DNA of 64,000 bases from Vicia villosa (GCF_029867415.1 NC_081185.1:34163766-34227765); one strand, 5' to 3'. Shown: positions 1 to 11,763, counted from the stretch's first letter. The notes: generated by a model from the sequence alone, not told the origin. Translations and numbers: made by a program.

Positions 1-3000
1 AAATCTCAAGAACAAATGAAGATCAAAGCAAGAGTGAAGAATCTCCTCTCTCATTGATCATCAAATTCAAATCTCTCTCTCTCTCTCTCTCCCCCAAGGC
101 TAGGGCGCGTCACTCTCCCTCTCTCATACCTTGGATTTCGTTCGTGTTCGCGTTCGTGTTCATCCGATCTCATTCTCGTCGCTTGATCCGGTAAATTCAC
201 TACAAACCTTGCTAGATCATTGATTTTGTTGCTTAATTTGACATTGATCATGATAATTTTTGATTGCGGATGATGGATCTATGATAATTGATGATGATAA
301 TTGTTTGTTGATTGAATGATTCATGTTGATCTTGATTAGTTGATTGAATTTGAGATTTACCGGTGCATAGTTGTTGATGATATATTGATAATGCTCTATG
401 AATTAAATATATGCACACAAAGTGTTTGATGATTTGATTATGAGAATTGTGATGATTTGATAATATTGAGTTGTTGTGAATTAAGGTGCATGTGGATGAA
501 TTTTAGAAGTAGGACTTGTTTGGTTCAATTTTAGAATGTGAATTTCAACTTAAGCATGATAATTGGTGTTGACATGAGAGGTTATAACCATGAGCATGAT
601 GCTGAATTTTTGAGGTTGATTCTTGTTGTTGATGTGCTTGATGATAATGATTGAAGTTGAATATACTTGGTGCACAAATGTGAGTTTAATGTGGAGAATT
701 GTAGTGATTACATTTTTGAAAATCATGATTCTATGTTATCTTTACTCTTGCCAATAATATAATTTGATGTGTCAATTTCCATGAGCCATTTCTTGGTGTT
801 TATGTGTGATTTCTACGAGTTGTTGGGGCTGTTTTAAAGGTAACATAATGCAGAATTTTCTTGGCTTTGTATTCGTGTTGCATTTCATTATTTCCAACTC
901 ATAAAAACATAGTTTTTTGAAGGATTTTTGTCTAAACTTTGTTGTGTTGTTTGTTTGTTAATTCTAAGTGATAGTAGAGTTTTCTTGTGTGTTAATAAAT
1001 GTCTCTAAGTGCTGGAACTTGCTGCTATACCATGCTATTTGCTTTCTTTCCGAATTTTTTCATAACGCGCGCGGTGTGTCGGCTTTACTTCAAAATGTCA
1101 TAACTCTTGAACCGTGTTGAATTTTTGCGAATGTGAATAATGTTTCTTGAGTAGAATAATGCTTCCGGAGCTGATGGTGAGGTTTATTTTCGGTTTCGGC
1201 TGACTTTTTTTTATCGTTTTCGCTACTGCCTGATTTCGGAAATCGTGCTTCCGAGCCGATTTAATAAATTCCGACTCCATATTTGAGTTATTTGGCACGT
1301 TTCTAGCTTACCATAAAATTTTGGCTTAATTCTGACGAGTTTAGTTTTCACCGTTTTAAGCCGGTTTCGCCGTTTCGGTGTATCGTTGTGCATGTAAATA
1401 CTTGTTTTGACTTTCGTAGTTTCGGTATACATATTTGATTTGCTTTTGAATATTATCCCATGTTTCTTCTTGTTTGCTTTCGCTACGTTTTCATTCTCTA
1501 TTCCGTTATCCATTTCCGGTTTAGCTTATCATTCAAATAATGCAATTCCGATTGCGATATGTTGTTATCTCTAACTTGTGTGCTAGTGTGCAAGGTATTT
1601 GGATAGTCACCGATCGAAGCTCATTGCTTGAGTGTTCCGCTTCATTTGCGAGACAAAGTTTCATTCACTCGTGTCGTGTTCTCATCCTGGAGACACGTTT
1701 CTATTACTTTATATCTGCTTGTTTGGATTGCTTGTTCCTCTTGCAGGTGTATTGTGATTATGCTCGACGCGCTTGTCGACCTTTGTGTGCTTTCATTGCT
1801 AATCGGTGTGCTGACTATTTGCTTTTGCTTTGCTAGCTTACTCGCGGGATTTTTAGTTTCCTTGCTCTCGTCGCTACAGTTTATGGATCATCACCCGTTT
1901 GGTATTGATCCCGTTTCATTTTATTTTTTCTCGCACTTTATTGCTTTCTCGCATCATCCTTTAACATGAGAAGTAGGACTTAGACATGCATCTGGCCAAG
2001 CCCTCGAAGGAGGCTCTGTTTTTGTTGGTGTGTTTACATTTTGCGGCAGGGAGTCACGGTGTAATAAGTCCTATATGGCACTCCGTTAAGTCCTATTGGA
2101 AGGCATGCGGAAAGGGTTAGCAATCAACCCCCGCCCAGTCTCATCGAGTTCGTTCGGTATGCGCACGCTACGCGTCGCTTGCTTCCAAACCAACACAAGA
2201 TCTTATTATCGAGTATGTCAGGAAAAGGGTTCATGTAGCCGGACCCCCGCCTTTCCTATAGCTCTGGTCGCTCGACGTTGATGCTCGGTGTACGCACGCA
2301 CCGTTTTCCTTTCCGATCCGTGACGGCTTAGTCGCTGAGAGGGACCCGCTCCTCTTGTCTATGGCCCGATCATTATCACGAGGTCTAATGCTTGGTTGAC
2401 TCGGGTGATTCGCTCCCCTTGGCTATGGCGGGACTGCTTTTCTACCACTCGGCCAGTGCCGTTGGTTTGTTTGCTTTATGAGCGGAGCTCGTTTGTGTGA
2501 TACTCTTGTTTGCTTTCATTTTCCCCATAGGTTGCTAGTTTAGTTTAGACTTGTACCCTTTATATGATAATATTAGGTAGCAAGCTTTCCCCCTTAGTTT
2601 AGGTTTTCCTCATGCATTCTTTAAAACACAAACCATACTCTTTGATTTTTCTTTTTTTAAGAGCTTGTTATTTCCACTCCATTCCCAAGCATAAGTCTCC
2701 CAAGGTCGAGCAGCGGAGTGTGAATGTAACTCGTTCACCTAAAAAATACAAAACAAACAGAAACTAGTTAGCCGAGCTATGGTACCTCTGATTCCTCAAA
2801 AAGGATACGTAGGCAGCGGGGTAGGGCCCGTGCGAGTATAACTCTTTCTTTTCCCTACATTCTGCATTCATTTTAGTCCAGATTTGCGTAGATTTGTTAC
2901 ACACCTATAGTTTTAGACACAAGCGTGGATACCATCAAGTACGATGGGCGCGGGGGGTGCTAGCACCTTCCCCTCGCGTAACTGACTCCCTTACCCTTTT

Positions 3001-3105
3001 TCTCTGGTCGTGAGACCGTTGTTTTGTTTTATGGTTTGCTGGCATTCCCTTCCTTTTCAGGATAAATATGTTAGTGGCGACTCTGTTAATATTTGCGGTA
3101 GCGAC
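1..3105 (+). mobile_element. Tat/Ogre-type LTR, 3' part (5' end outside window)
   Basis: No credible gene is present; the short open frames here lack family features. The right end (2940-3105) matches, in order, the 3' part of the LTR at 36074-37258: a 'CATCAAGTACGATGG' block, the GGGGTGCTAGCACCTTCC block, and TGGCGACTCTG at 3075-3085, ending ...GCGACA. A block at 2045-2300 (CGGTGTAATAAGTCC, then CCGTTAAGTCC, then CATCGAGTT) is homologous to the reverse complement of 63200-63500. A CT microsatellite lies at 71-92. The primer-binding site expected just after 3105 is missing, because the sequence changes to a copia LTR there. The 5' LTR terminus is not in the window, so this LTR is at least 3.1 kb long. 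Confidence 0.7.
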
Positions 3106-3425
3106 ACATACATCACAGACTGTGATATAGCTTTTTAAGAAGCAATCTGTTAACACGTTAAAGTTGTAATCTTGAAATTGTAATACCTTGAGAAAACCGG
3201 ATTGTGGTTGTTCTTGAGAGGACTTAGACAGTTATTTAAGTGACTTTGTAATCAAATTTTGATTAGTAGATTAAGACCTCGTAAGAGAGAGGCGAAATCA
3301 CCTTAACAGGATGGACTGGAGTAGTTTGAGTTCAAATGAACCAGGATAACTGAACGTGTCTTTTCTTGATTTAATTTTTTTTAAAATCCAATCCAACCCC
3401 CCTTTTTGTGTTTTTTGTTACTTCA
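3106..3425 (+). repeat. Truncated 5' LTR of the SIRE-like element
   Basis: Matches 10776-11092 almost base for base from CATACATCACAGACTG onward. Homology stops abruptly at 3105, where the Tat/Ogre-type LTR ends, so about 700 bp of this LTR are missing. Confidence 0.88.
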
Positions 3426-3499
3426 ATTGGCATAAGAGCGCCTGGTTCTAGGTGCAAACACTTAATCGTGTCAGAAAAAAATCCTAGTAGAAAAACACT

Positions 3500-5314
3500 A
3501 TGGCGGAACCAGTTAAAAACAACAACAATGATAACTATGATAATAAAGACAAAATCAGTGGCAGACCACCAATGTTCGATGGAGAGAATTTCGATTACTG
3601 GAAAGACAGAATCGAGAGTTTTTTTCTACCTCATGACACTGATCTTTGGGATATGGTAATGGATGGTTACAAACATCCGGTAAATGAAAGTGGTCAAAAG
3701 ATTGAAAGAAAGAGTATGTCTAATCAACAGAAGAAGGACTTCAAAAATCATCACAAGGCATGAACAATACTTAGTGCTATTTCACACACAGAGTATGAAA
3801 AGATCACAAACAGATACTCTGCAAAGAATATATTTGATTCTCTGAGAATGACGCATGAAGGAAACTCCCAAGTCAAAGAGACCAAAGCCCTTGCACTCAT
3901 TCAGAAGTACAAAGCCTTCAAAATGGAAGAAGATGAAACAGTCGAGGCAATGTTCTCAAGGTTTCAAATTCTGGTTGCTGGGATGAAAGTTCTGGACAAA
4001 GGATACTCAACAGTTGATCATGTAAAGAAAATCATCAGAAGCTTTCCGAAGAAATGGAGACCCATGGTCACAGCCTTAAAGATTGCTAAGAACCTGAATG
4101 AGATATCTCTTGAAGAACTTATCAGCTCCCTGAGAAGTCACGAGATAGAACTTGAAGAAGATGAACCCCAGAAGAAAGGTAAGTCTCTTGCTCTTAAATC
4201 TAATAATAAATTTAAAACTAACGCCTTTCAGGCAGAAGAAGAAAGCTTTAGAGGATCCTCATCAAAAGAAGATGAACTATCTGTTCTCTCCAGAAGGGTC
4301 CAACAACTATGGAAGCACAAACAAAAGAACTTTAGAAACTCTAGAAGATCAAACGATTACTCTGGATCATCTTCTGGACACAGAAGTCCTAAAAGCAAGG
4401 AGATTTTTTGTTATGAATGCAAAGAACGTGGTCACTATAAAAGCGACTATCCTAAACTACAAAGGGAAAAGCCAAAGAAGAGCTTCAACAAAGATAAGAA
4501 GAAAAGTCTTATGGCTACATGGGACGATTCAGAATCTTCTGAAGCAAAATCCAAATCAGAAGATGAACATGCCAACATCGCCTTGATGGCCAGTATATCA
4601 AGTGATGCTAGCTCATCAGAATCAGAATTTGACTAAGAAGAAGAAGAGGTATTCTCTAACTTTTCTAGATCTCAATTAGAAGATAGTTTAGCAGAAATTC
4701 TTGAAAAATATCAGAAACTTCAAATCAAATATAAGAACCTGAAACATGGTCTAGTATCTGATGCTGAAGAATCTAGGAAGCTAAAAGCAGAAAACTCTGA
4801 GTTAAAAGAAAACCTTTTTAAACTAAAAACTAAAAACTTGGTTATTAAAAACGAGTTACTACAAACTTAGAAAGATTCTGACTCAGAAGCTTCAACTAGT
4901 TCTGATAGTATCATAAAACAATATGATCACAGTTTTCAAAAATTTCTAGCTAAAAGCATAGATCGAAGTAAGATGGCTTCAATGATATATGAAGTTATTA
5001 GAAACGCTAGAAACGGTATAGGATATGTGAAACCAAGAGGAGAAGAACCATATCAACCTAAGCATGTTGATGATATGGTCATAAAAATCACACCTATAAA
5101 ATCACACCTCCAATATGGTCACACACATGATATAAAATATACTAGAAACTCTTATTCTACAAACTCGCTTGAGAAATCTAAAATCAATAAGAATTTAGTA
5201 AAATCTAACAAACAAGGACCCAGAAAGATATGGGTACGTAAGGATAAAATCATCTATGTTGCAGATGTCCTTAAAAGCAAGGTTGAGACACCAGTCATTG
5301 TACCTGGACTCTAG
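3500..5314 (+). pseudogene. gag: gag of SIRE-like copia element (broken)
   Basis: The frame opens with MAEPVKNNNN at 3500 and reads FDGENFDYWKDRIESF, typical of copia gag N-termini. In-frame stops lie at 3761-3763, 4634-4636, 4868-4870 and 5312-5314, all in one reading frame, so the decay is mostly point mutation. The zinc knuckle near 4410-4455 reads CYECKERGHYKSDY: the last Cys of the CX2CX4HX4C finger is Tyr. A Lys/Glu-rich segment with heptad character follows at 4660-4860. The start at 3500 is chosen because it is the first ATG after the primer site and begins the gag homology. Confidence 0.85.
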
Positions 5315-5693
5315 ATGCTCTCGACACATGACGAGAAGAAAGCATATGGTCCAAAGTCTGGAACTTAAAGCTGGAGGTTACGTAGGGTTCAAAGGCAATC
5401 GAAAAGGAAAAATCATTGGCTCTAGAACTATTGTTAACGGTACACTTCCTTCTATATCTAATGTTCTGTTAGTAGATGGATTAATGCATAACTTGTTATC
5501 CATAAGTCAATTAAGTGATAGCGGTTATGACATTATCTTTAATAAAAAATCCTGTAAAGCAATTAGTCAGAAAGATGGAAATGTCCTCTTTAATGGTAAG
5601 AGAAAGAACAAAATTTATAAGATAAAACTTTCTGAATTGAAAAGTCAGAATGTAAAATGCCTTATGTCTGTTAACGATGAGCAATGGGTCTGA
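5256..5693 (+). pseudogene. Aspartic protease / pre-integrase region of SIRE-like element
   Basis: This frame differs from that of gag. It contains LDSRCSRHMTRRKHM near 5306, where the DSG active-site triad of copia proteases has become DSR, so catalysis should be lost. Downstream, LLSISQLSDSGYDIIFNK (about 5493-5546) is the usual sequence between protease and integrase. A TGA at 5691-5693 interrupts the frame just before the integrase zinc region. Confidence 0.8.
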
Positions 5694-6770
5694 CATAGAA
5701 GATTGGGGCATATTAGTATGAGAAGAATATCTCAGATTAACAAACTCAATCTTGTCAGAGGACTTCCAAATTTGAAGTTTAGCTCAGATGCTCTGTGTGA
5801 AGCATGTCAGAAAGGCAAGTTTGTAAAACCTTCTTTTAAGTCTAAAAATGTTGTTTCTACCTCTAGACCATTAGAACTTCTACACATAGATTTGTTTGGA
5901 CCAGTGAAAACTGCATCAATCAGCGGTAAAAAGTATGGATTAGTGGTCGTAGATGACTGTAGCATATGGGCATGGGTAAAGTTCTTAAGACACAAGGATG
6001 TGTCACAATGTGTGTTCTCTGTTTTCTGCAACCAAGTTCAGAATGAAAAGGAGTTTAGAATTGTAAAAGTCAGAAGTGATCATGGTGGGGAGTTTGAAAA
6101 CAGATGTTTTAAAAAATTCTTCAATGAAAATGGCATTTCTCATGATTTCTCTTGTCCTAGAACTCCTTAACAAAACTAAGTTGTAGAACGCAAGAACCGA
6201 ACTCTACAAGAAATAGCCAAAACCATGATCAATGAAACTAACATTGCTAAACACTTCTGGGCAGAAGCAGTTAACACAACATGCTATATTCAGAATAGAA
6301 TCTCTATAAGAACTATTCTAGAAAAGACTCCTTAGGAATTGTGGAAGAACAGAAAGCCCAACATTTCATATTTTCATCCATTTGGATGTATCTGCTCTGT
6401 TTTAAACACCAAAGATCATCTGAACAAGTTTGATTCTAAGGCACAAAAGTGTTTTATGTTAGGATACTCTGAACGCTCAAAAGGCTATAGAGTATATAAC
6501 ACTGAAACACGAATTGTGGAAGAATCCATTAATTTAAGGTTTGATGATAAGCTTGACCTTCAGAAGTCAAAGCAGTGTGAATCTCTTGCAGATATAGAAG
6601 TCGAAATTGCAGGTACTGAAGTCAGAACCTCTCAAAATGAAAGATCAGAAGTTAAAACAAACATAGAAGAAGACAGTACAAGTGTTCCAACAACTTCTGA
6701 AAAACCATTCAGAAAAGACATTCCAGAAGTATCTCAGCATATCTTGAAGACAAGATTCTGGGAAAGATAG
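5694..6770 (+). pseudogene. Integrase region of SIRE-like element (broken)
   Basis: The zinc-binding region (LGHISMRRI then CEACQKGKF) is followed by the catalytic core with HIDLFGP near 5884, VVVDD near 5945 and RSDHGGEFEN near 6073. Stops in the same frame fall at 6168-6170, 6177-6179 and 6333-6335. The C-terminal part (6339-6770) reads HPFGCICSVLNTKDHLNKFDSKAQKCFMLGY and then an acidic linker. It once joined cDNA to chromosomal DNA but is now inactive. Confidence 0.82.
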
Positions 6771-8371
6771 ATGATCCAATCAGAACAAGATCTTCTTTCA
6801 GAAATACTGAAGAGTCTCTTATGGGATTAGTATCTCTGATTGAACCTACTTCCATCGACGAAGCTGTCATAGACAATGATTGGATACCTGCAATGCAAGA
6901 CAAACTAAGTCAATTTACCAAAAATGATGTATGGGATATATAGTTCCTAAACCCAAAGGCTTCAATATCATTGGAACAAAATGGGTTTTCCGAAATAAGC
7001 TAAATGAACAAGGAGAAATAGTAAAAAACAAAGCACAACTGTTTACACAAGGTTATAGTCAGCAAGAAGGGATATACTATACAAAAACCTTTGCTCCAGT
7101 CACCAGGTTAGAATCTATCAGACTTTTAATTTCTTTTGATGTAAATAATGGCATAACTCTATATCAGATGGATGTAAAAAGTGCATTTCTAAATGGTTAT
7201 ATTGATGAAGAAGTATATGTACACCAACCCCCTGGTTTTGAAGATTCAAAACATCCAAAGTTTGATTACAAACTCAAGAAACCGTTATACGGTTTAAAAC
7301 AAGCTCCTAGAGCTTGGTATGAAAGACTAAGTAACTTTCTCTTAGAAAATGGCTTTACCAAATGAAAGGTGGACACGAATTTATTCTGTAAATTATTTAA
7401 AAATGACATTCATATTTGTCAAATATATGTGGATGATATAATCTTTGGATCTACTAAAGCCTCTCCGGGCAAAGAATTTGCTAAGAATATGCAGGCAGAA
7501 TTTGAAATGAGTATGATATGTGAGCTCAAGTTCTTTCTGGGAATCCAAATCAATCAAACTCCAAAAGGTACTTACATACATCAAACCAAGTATGTTAAAT
7601 AACTTCTGAAGAAATTTGATATGTCAGAAGTAAGCCAGCCAAAACTCCTATGCATCCAACATGCATTCTGGAAAAGGAAGAAGTAAGTAAGAAAGTAGAA
7701 CAGAAGTTCCACATAGGTATGATTGGTTCTCTCTTATACTTAACTACTTCAAGACCTAATATTCTATATAGTGTCTGTCATTGTGCCAGATTTCAATCAG
7801 ATCCTAGAGAATCTCACTTAACAACAATTAAGCAAATTTTCAAGTATCTGAAAGGTACTACTAATCTTGGTCTTTGCTATAGTAAATTCAATGAAAAAAA
7901 ATTAGTAGGTTACTGCGATGCTGATTTTGCTGGGGATAGAATAGAAAGAAAAGTACTTTTGGAAGCTTCCAGTTTCTAGGAGATAACCTAATCTCATGGT
8001 CCAGTAAAATACAATCCATTGTTGCGCTATAAACTACTGAAGCCGAATACATTGCTGCAGCTGGATGTAGTACTTAGATGCTCTGGATGAAGAATCAACT
8101 TGAAGTCTTTAACATATAAGAGAGTAACATTCCTATCCTCTGTGATAATACTTCTGCTATCTGTCTTTCTAAGAATCCTATTTTACATTCTAGGGCTAAA
8201 CATGTAGAAATAAAACATCACTTCATTAGGGACTATACTCAGAAGGGGATTCTATCTTTAAAATTTATCGATACAGACCATCAATGGGCTGATATCTTTA
8301 CAAAACTCCTTGTTGAAGATAGGTTTAATTTCATTTTGAAGAATATCAGTATAAAATTATGTCCTGAATGA
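6771..8371 (+). pseudogene. Reverse transcriptase and RNase H of SIRE-like element (broken)
   Basis: Reverse transcriptase is recognisable by KWVFRNKLNEQGEIVKNKAQ (about 6980), FAPVTRLESIRLL, MDVKSAFLNGYIDEEVYV (about 7168) and the catalytic YVDDIIFGS near 7426. It is split into segments 6931-7365, 7369-7602 and 7650-7979 by stops and shifts. RNase H continues as CDADFAGDR, then TTEAEYIAAAGCST near 8036, CDNTSAICLSKNPI, and KHVEIKHHFIRDY, ending in TGA at 8369-8371. The catalytic aspartates of the polymerase survive although the frame does not. Confidence 0.85.
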
Positions 8372-8939
8372 AAATGAAATTTTTTATATGATTACTCTTA
8401 AGAATTTTGGCTGCCTAATTTTTTTGTGAACATCTGAACAATTGCTTTTCTTAAGTCAGAAGGCAAATTATCTCAGAAACTTTCCAGAAGATCTGGAAAA
8501 TGCTCTAGTTAGAACATGCATTTCACTATATCAATAGGTGTCAACCCTAAACGTCAGATCACCTTCTGAGGTTGAACACGTGTTCAGAATCTGAAAAGCT
8601 GAAACGTTTGAATTTATGCATTAAGGCTCGAGTCACATGGTAACTGTTCTTAAGATTTTTTGCGCTATCCCTCTGTTAAAAATCATTATGTTTCTCTTTA
8701 TTTTTTGCTTGTTTTCGATGGGCTATGTTCTTATTCTTTCTCCCCCTACTCTCTCCTAGCATCTATTCTCCTGACTTTAGGTGCCTTGAAAATCTTGCTT
8801 ATTAATACTCTTGTTTCTAAATCTTTTCGTCCGTTATTTTTTCTTTGCTATTTATATCTGTCATATCTGAAAGTTTTTCTCAATTCCTCTGTCTTCATCT
8901 CCGTTGGTTTCTTTCGTCCTGTAGAAATTCCTTCTTTCC
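8372..8939 (+). other. Spacer between RNase H and the extra ORF
   Basis: I see no convincing gene. It is AT-rich and contains repeated 'TCAGAA' motifs common in SIRE-type elements. Open frames here run into the extra ORF without any family match. Confidence 0.5.
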
Positions 8940-9656
8940 ATGACTACTCAAACCTTTAAGGGAAATACAAATAAGCTTGAGGTAATTTGTGAGAATCGCC
9001 TCAGTCTTGAAATTGTTATTGATCATTTCAACACATGTTTAGAAAAACAAGGTTGGGCTGGGTATACTGCTATTCTTCGTGGTCCCATTTTTCTTAAAAT
9101 TGTAAAAACTTTCTTGATTCATGCATCTGTTAGCAATGATGAAAATCGCATCACTTCTATAATTCATGGTATTCCCTTTGTCATCACTCAATCCACCATT
9201 GCTAAAACTATTGAGTGTCCCTCTAATCCTGCCTCTGCTAATCATGCAAACTTTGATTTCTGGAACGCCACCATTGTTCCAAATAATCTTAGCATTTCCT
9301 CTAGGTGTGCTCTCAACAATCCAGATACTCAGAAACCCTTTGCTAAAATCTGGTTTAGGTTTATTCTAACCAACTTGCATCCTCGTGGTGACTTTCTCAA
9401 TGTTGTGTCCTCAAGGGATCAGTTTCTCATTCACCATCTTCAAAAAGGGTTCCCAGTATATCTGCCAGCTATCATTTTCAATCATCTGAAGGAATTCATT
9501 TTGGCTTCCAGAACCGGCCACAACTTCTTCATTCCTTATGGGCGTGTTCTATCCGCTTTATTTGAAACTACTGAGGTCATTAAAATCTTTCACAGAGCAA
9601 ATTTTTCAAATGAAGATGTTTTGGTTGATGAAAGCTGTGATGTTTTTTATTTCTAG
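8940..9656 (+). CDS. Extra 3' ORF of SIRE-like element (env-like / plant transposon-protein type), 238 aa
   Basis: An uninterrupted 238-codon frame starts at ATG 8940 (MTTQTFKGNTNKLEV) and stops at 9654-9656. SIRE/Maximus elements often carry an extra ORF after RNase H, historically called envelope-like. The order of motifs here (a KIVKTFLIHASV segment, HGIPFVITQSTIAKTIECP, WFRFILTNLHPRGDF, then RTGHNFFIPYGRVLSALFE) resembles the 'putative plant transposon protein' domain family. No signal peptide or clear membrane segment is visible, so a true envelope role is not supported. It is intact while gag and pol around it carry many stops. A translated start further downstream is unlikely, since homology-like sequence begins near the N-terminus. 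Function unknown. Confidence 0.62.
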   Translation: MTTQTFKGNTNKLEVICENRLSLEIVIDHFNTCLEKQGWAGYTAILRGPIFLKIVKTFLIHASVSNDENRITSIIHGIPFVITQSTIAKTIECPSNPASANHANFDFWNATIVPNNLSISSRCALNNPDTQKPFAKIWFRFILTNLHPRGDFLNVVSSRDQFLIHHLQKGFPVYLPAIIFNHLKEFILASRTGHNFFIPYGRVLSALFETTEVIKIFHRANFSNEDVLVDESCDVFYF

Positions 9657-10065
9657 CAAGTGTCTTTGTAATTTTTTTCCCTGTTTTCTTGTATTCCCGG
9701 GCTATTTTCAATAAAGTCTATGTTTTCTTTTAGTATCTTTTTGATTATTGACAAAAAGGGGGAGAAACGTGAAATATTTTGAATCATAACAGTTCACCGG
9801 GACTAAATCTCAAACATTTTAATATAACATAAAATGTCTCTTACTTGTTGTAAAGAACAGGAAAAGATCTACTCGAAGGAAATCTTAAAAGCTCCATCAG
9901 AACTTCCATACAAAGCTATCAGAATTTCCTAAAGACTTCATTCAGGGAAGTATTAATATTACTTGAGTATTCAACTCGGGGGGGGGGGGGGACTATATTT
10001 AAATTATGTTCTTATTTATTTCTTCAAAATATCTGAGTTTTTGTCATCATATAAAAGGGGGAGAT
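9657..10065 (+). other. 3' untranslated region of SIRE-like element with two polypurine tracts
   Basis: No gene. Two polypurine tracts are visible: AAAAAGGGGGAGAAA near 9751-9765 and AAAAGGGGGAGATT at 10053-10066, the second abutting the 3' LTR. A pure G run of about 13 lies at 9979-9991. An AATAAA signal occurs near 9709. Confidence 0.75.
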
Positions 10066-11092
10066 TATTAGAACAAAGTTTGATTCTACATCCTAGTAAT
10101 AGTTTTGATGATAACAAATACATAATTTTTAATAAGAACAAATATGCACTCTAATCGTTTGATTAAATATGCAGAAGCTCTAAAGCACTCTATGAAGAAA
10201 ACAAAGTTATAAAAGTGATTTCTCAGAAGCAGAAAGCTGCATTGAAGAAAGTTTACAAGAACAAGAAGTTCTAAGAAATTGAAGGAACTTTATAAGAACA
10301 AGAAGTTCTAGAGATTGAAAGAAGTTTACAAGAACAAGAAGTTCTGAAACTAATCAAGAAGTTCTCAAACTCTTATACTAAGACGCTTCACAATCACCAA
10401 AGAAAGCTGCATCTTACACTCTGACAATAACATTATGAAATTCCTTTGACAATAACATTATGAAATTCCTTTAAGTGGATTTAATACACTGATCAGAAGG
10501 TCCTATGCGCATTAAAGTCATTATTACATGATCAATTAGTAACGGACCGAAACTTTATTGTTACGGACATAATCATTATTTTTGGAAAGGACTTAAATCA
10601 CAGTATATCAACCTTCCAAAACAAAGATGTGTGTCTCTCAACGGATCTAAAGCTCCTCAATATAAAGAAGACACTATTGAAGAATTCGATACAACACTCA
10701 CGCACGAGAAACAAAAGAGCGCTCACATTATTTTCATATTTGTTATCTTTTAACACTATTGTGCTTAATTATTGTGCATACATCACAGACTGTGATATAG
10801 TTTTTTAAGAAGCAATCTGTTAACACGTTAAAGTTGTAATATTGAAATTGTAATACCTTGAGAAAACCGGGTTTTGGTCGTTCTTAAAATGACTTAGATA
10901 GTTGTTTAAGTGACTTTGTAATCAAATTTTGATTAGTGGATTAAGACCTCGTAAGAGAGAGGCGAAATCACCTTAGTAGAGTGGACTGGAGTAGTTTGAA
11001 TTAAAAGAACCAGAATAACCAAACATATCTTTTCTTGATTTAAGTTTTTTTTAAAACTCAATCCAACCTCTTATTGTGTTTTTATTTAGATA
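10066..11092 (+). repeat. 3' LTR of the SIRE-like element (~1.03 kb)
   Basis: It starts TATTAGAACAAAG directly after the polypurine tract; the canonical TG terminus is mutated to TA. The related minus-strand LTR at 51867 starts TGTTAGAACAAG and shares GTTTTGATGATAACAAA further in. Inside are three ~52-bp direct repeats (about 10236-10370) built on AGAACAAGAAGTTCT, a perfect 5-bp inverted repeat, and a tandem duplication of GACAATAACATTATGAAATT (10422-10472). The last ~317 bp equal 3106-3425. Confidence 0.82.
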
Positions 11093-11763
11093 CTTATAGC
11101 ACATATTAGTGACTACACATAGAACTATTGAAAATTTGATGTGATGAACCCTGGACCTCTCATAACTCAGTAAAAAAGATATCGTTAAATAATTAGTATG
11201 ATACAAATAAACTATTTAAAGGAATGTGAAATATATTTAAATTAGAAGAGAAAAAAAGTTGTATTTTTGGACACTTCAAAATGATGATGAGTTTGACTGA
11301 ATACTTTGATAAAACAAAGGTACAGAGGAGACAAGAAAAAGGGATGATCTTATCAACTTGCAGTCTTCAGCCCCACATGTGCTGAAATTAAGAGATATTG
11401 TTGAGGAGCTGAATCCAAATAAAAGATATATATAAAAAATTCAATTTGCATTCAATATTGAATCATCCTCATATTAACCATCATTGCAGCCAAAAAAAAA
11501 TGCAGAAATAAGTAAAAGTGGCACTGTTGTATACATTACTATAGCATTTTATTGCTTGAGAAGTTATAAACATAGGGTAGTTTATAAGACGTGATTATAC
11601 GTAGGTAACTGCAACACTTCTAATAGAACGTGTGTCAGGTGTTCAACACGTGTCAGCATCAGACATCAATATGATATTGACACATGGAATTACATCAATC
11701 ATTAGTGCAGTTGACGTGTCTGTGTCTAATGTATGGATCAGTGCTTAATAGATAATTTATTTT
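11093..11763. other. Region downstream of the MYB gene
   Basis: No gene seen. The segment 11600-11750 is enriched in ACGTGTCAG/GACACATGG-like words (ACGTGT at 11640-11665, GACGTGTCTGTGTC near 11713). This resembles decayed hAT-type MITEs of legumes, but I cannot define termini. The 3' untranslated region of the MYB gene should begin just below 11764. Confidence 0.4.

Larger units (their letters stand above)
3106..11092 (+). mobile_element. Decayed SIRE/Maximus-like Ty1/copia retrotransposon
   Basis: The order is LTR piece, primer site, gag, protease, integrase, reverse transcriptase, RNase H, an extra 3' ORF, polypurine tracts and 3' LTR, which is the order of the SIRE/Maximus copia lineage. 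The 5' LTR keeps only its last ~320 bp (3106-3425), matching 10776-11092, whereas the 3' LTR (10066-11092) is about full length. The primer site TTGGCATAAGAGC (3427-3439) is a degraded initiator-Met type. The coding region has many in-frame stops and at least two frame changes, so the element cannot move by itself. No target duplication can be read because the left end is lost. Confidence 0.88.

Noticed and set aside
1540..1969. Overlapping hydrophobic frames (98 and 113 codons)
   Set aside because: Cys/Leu-rich shadow frames in LTR sequence with no start context or homologue I recognise.
4152..4586. 144-codon frame overlapping gag
   Set aside because: Alternative-frame shadow of the Lys-rich gag sequence.
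8660..8959. 99-codon hydrophobic frame before the env-like ORF, considered as a membrane/envelope protein
   Set aside because: T-rich spacer translation; no signal-peptide cleavage pattern and it overlaps the start of the better-supported ORF in another frame.
11600..11750. hAT-type MITE downstream of the MYB gene
   Set aside because: Words such as ACGTGTCAG look MITE-like, but no terminal inverted repeats or 8-bp duplication could be found.
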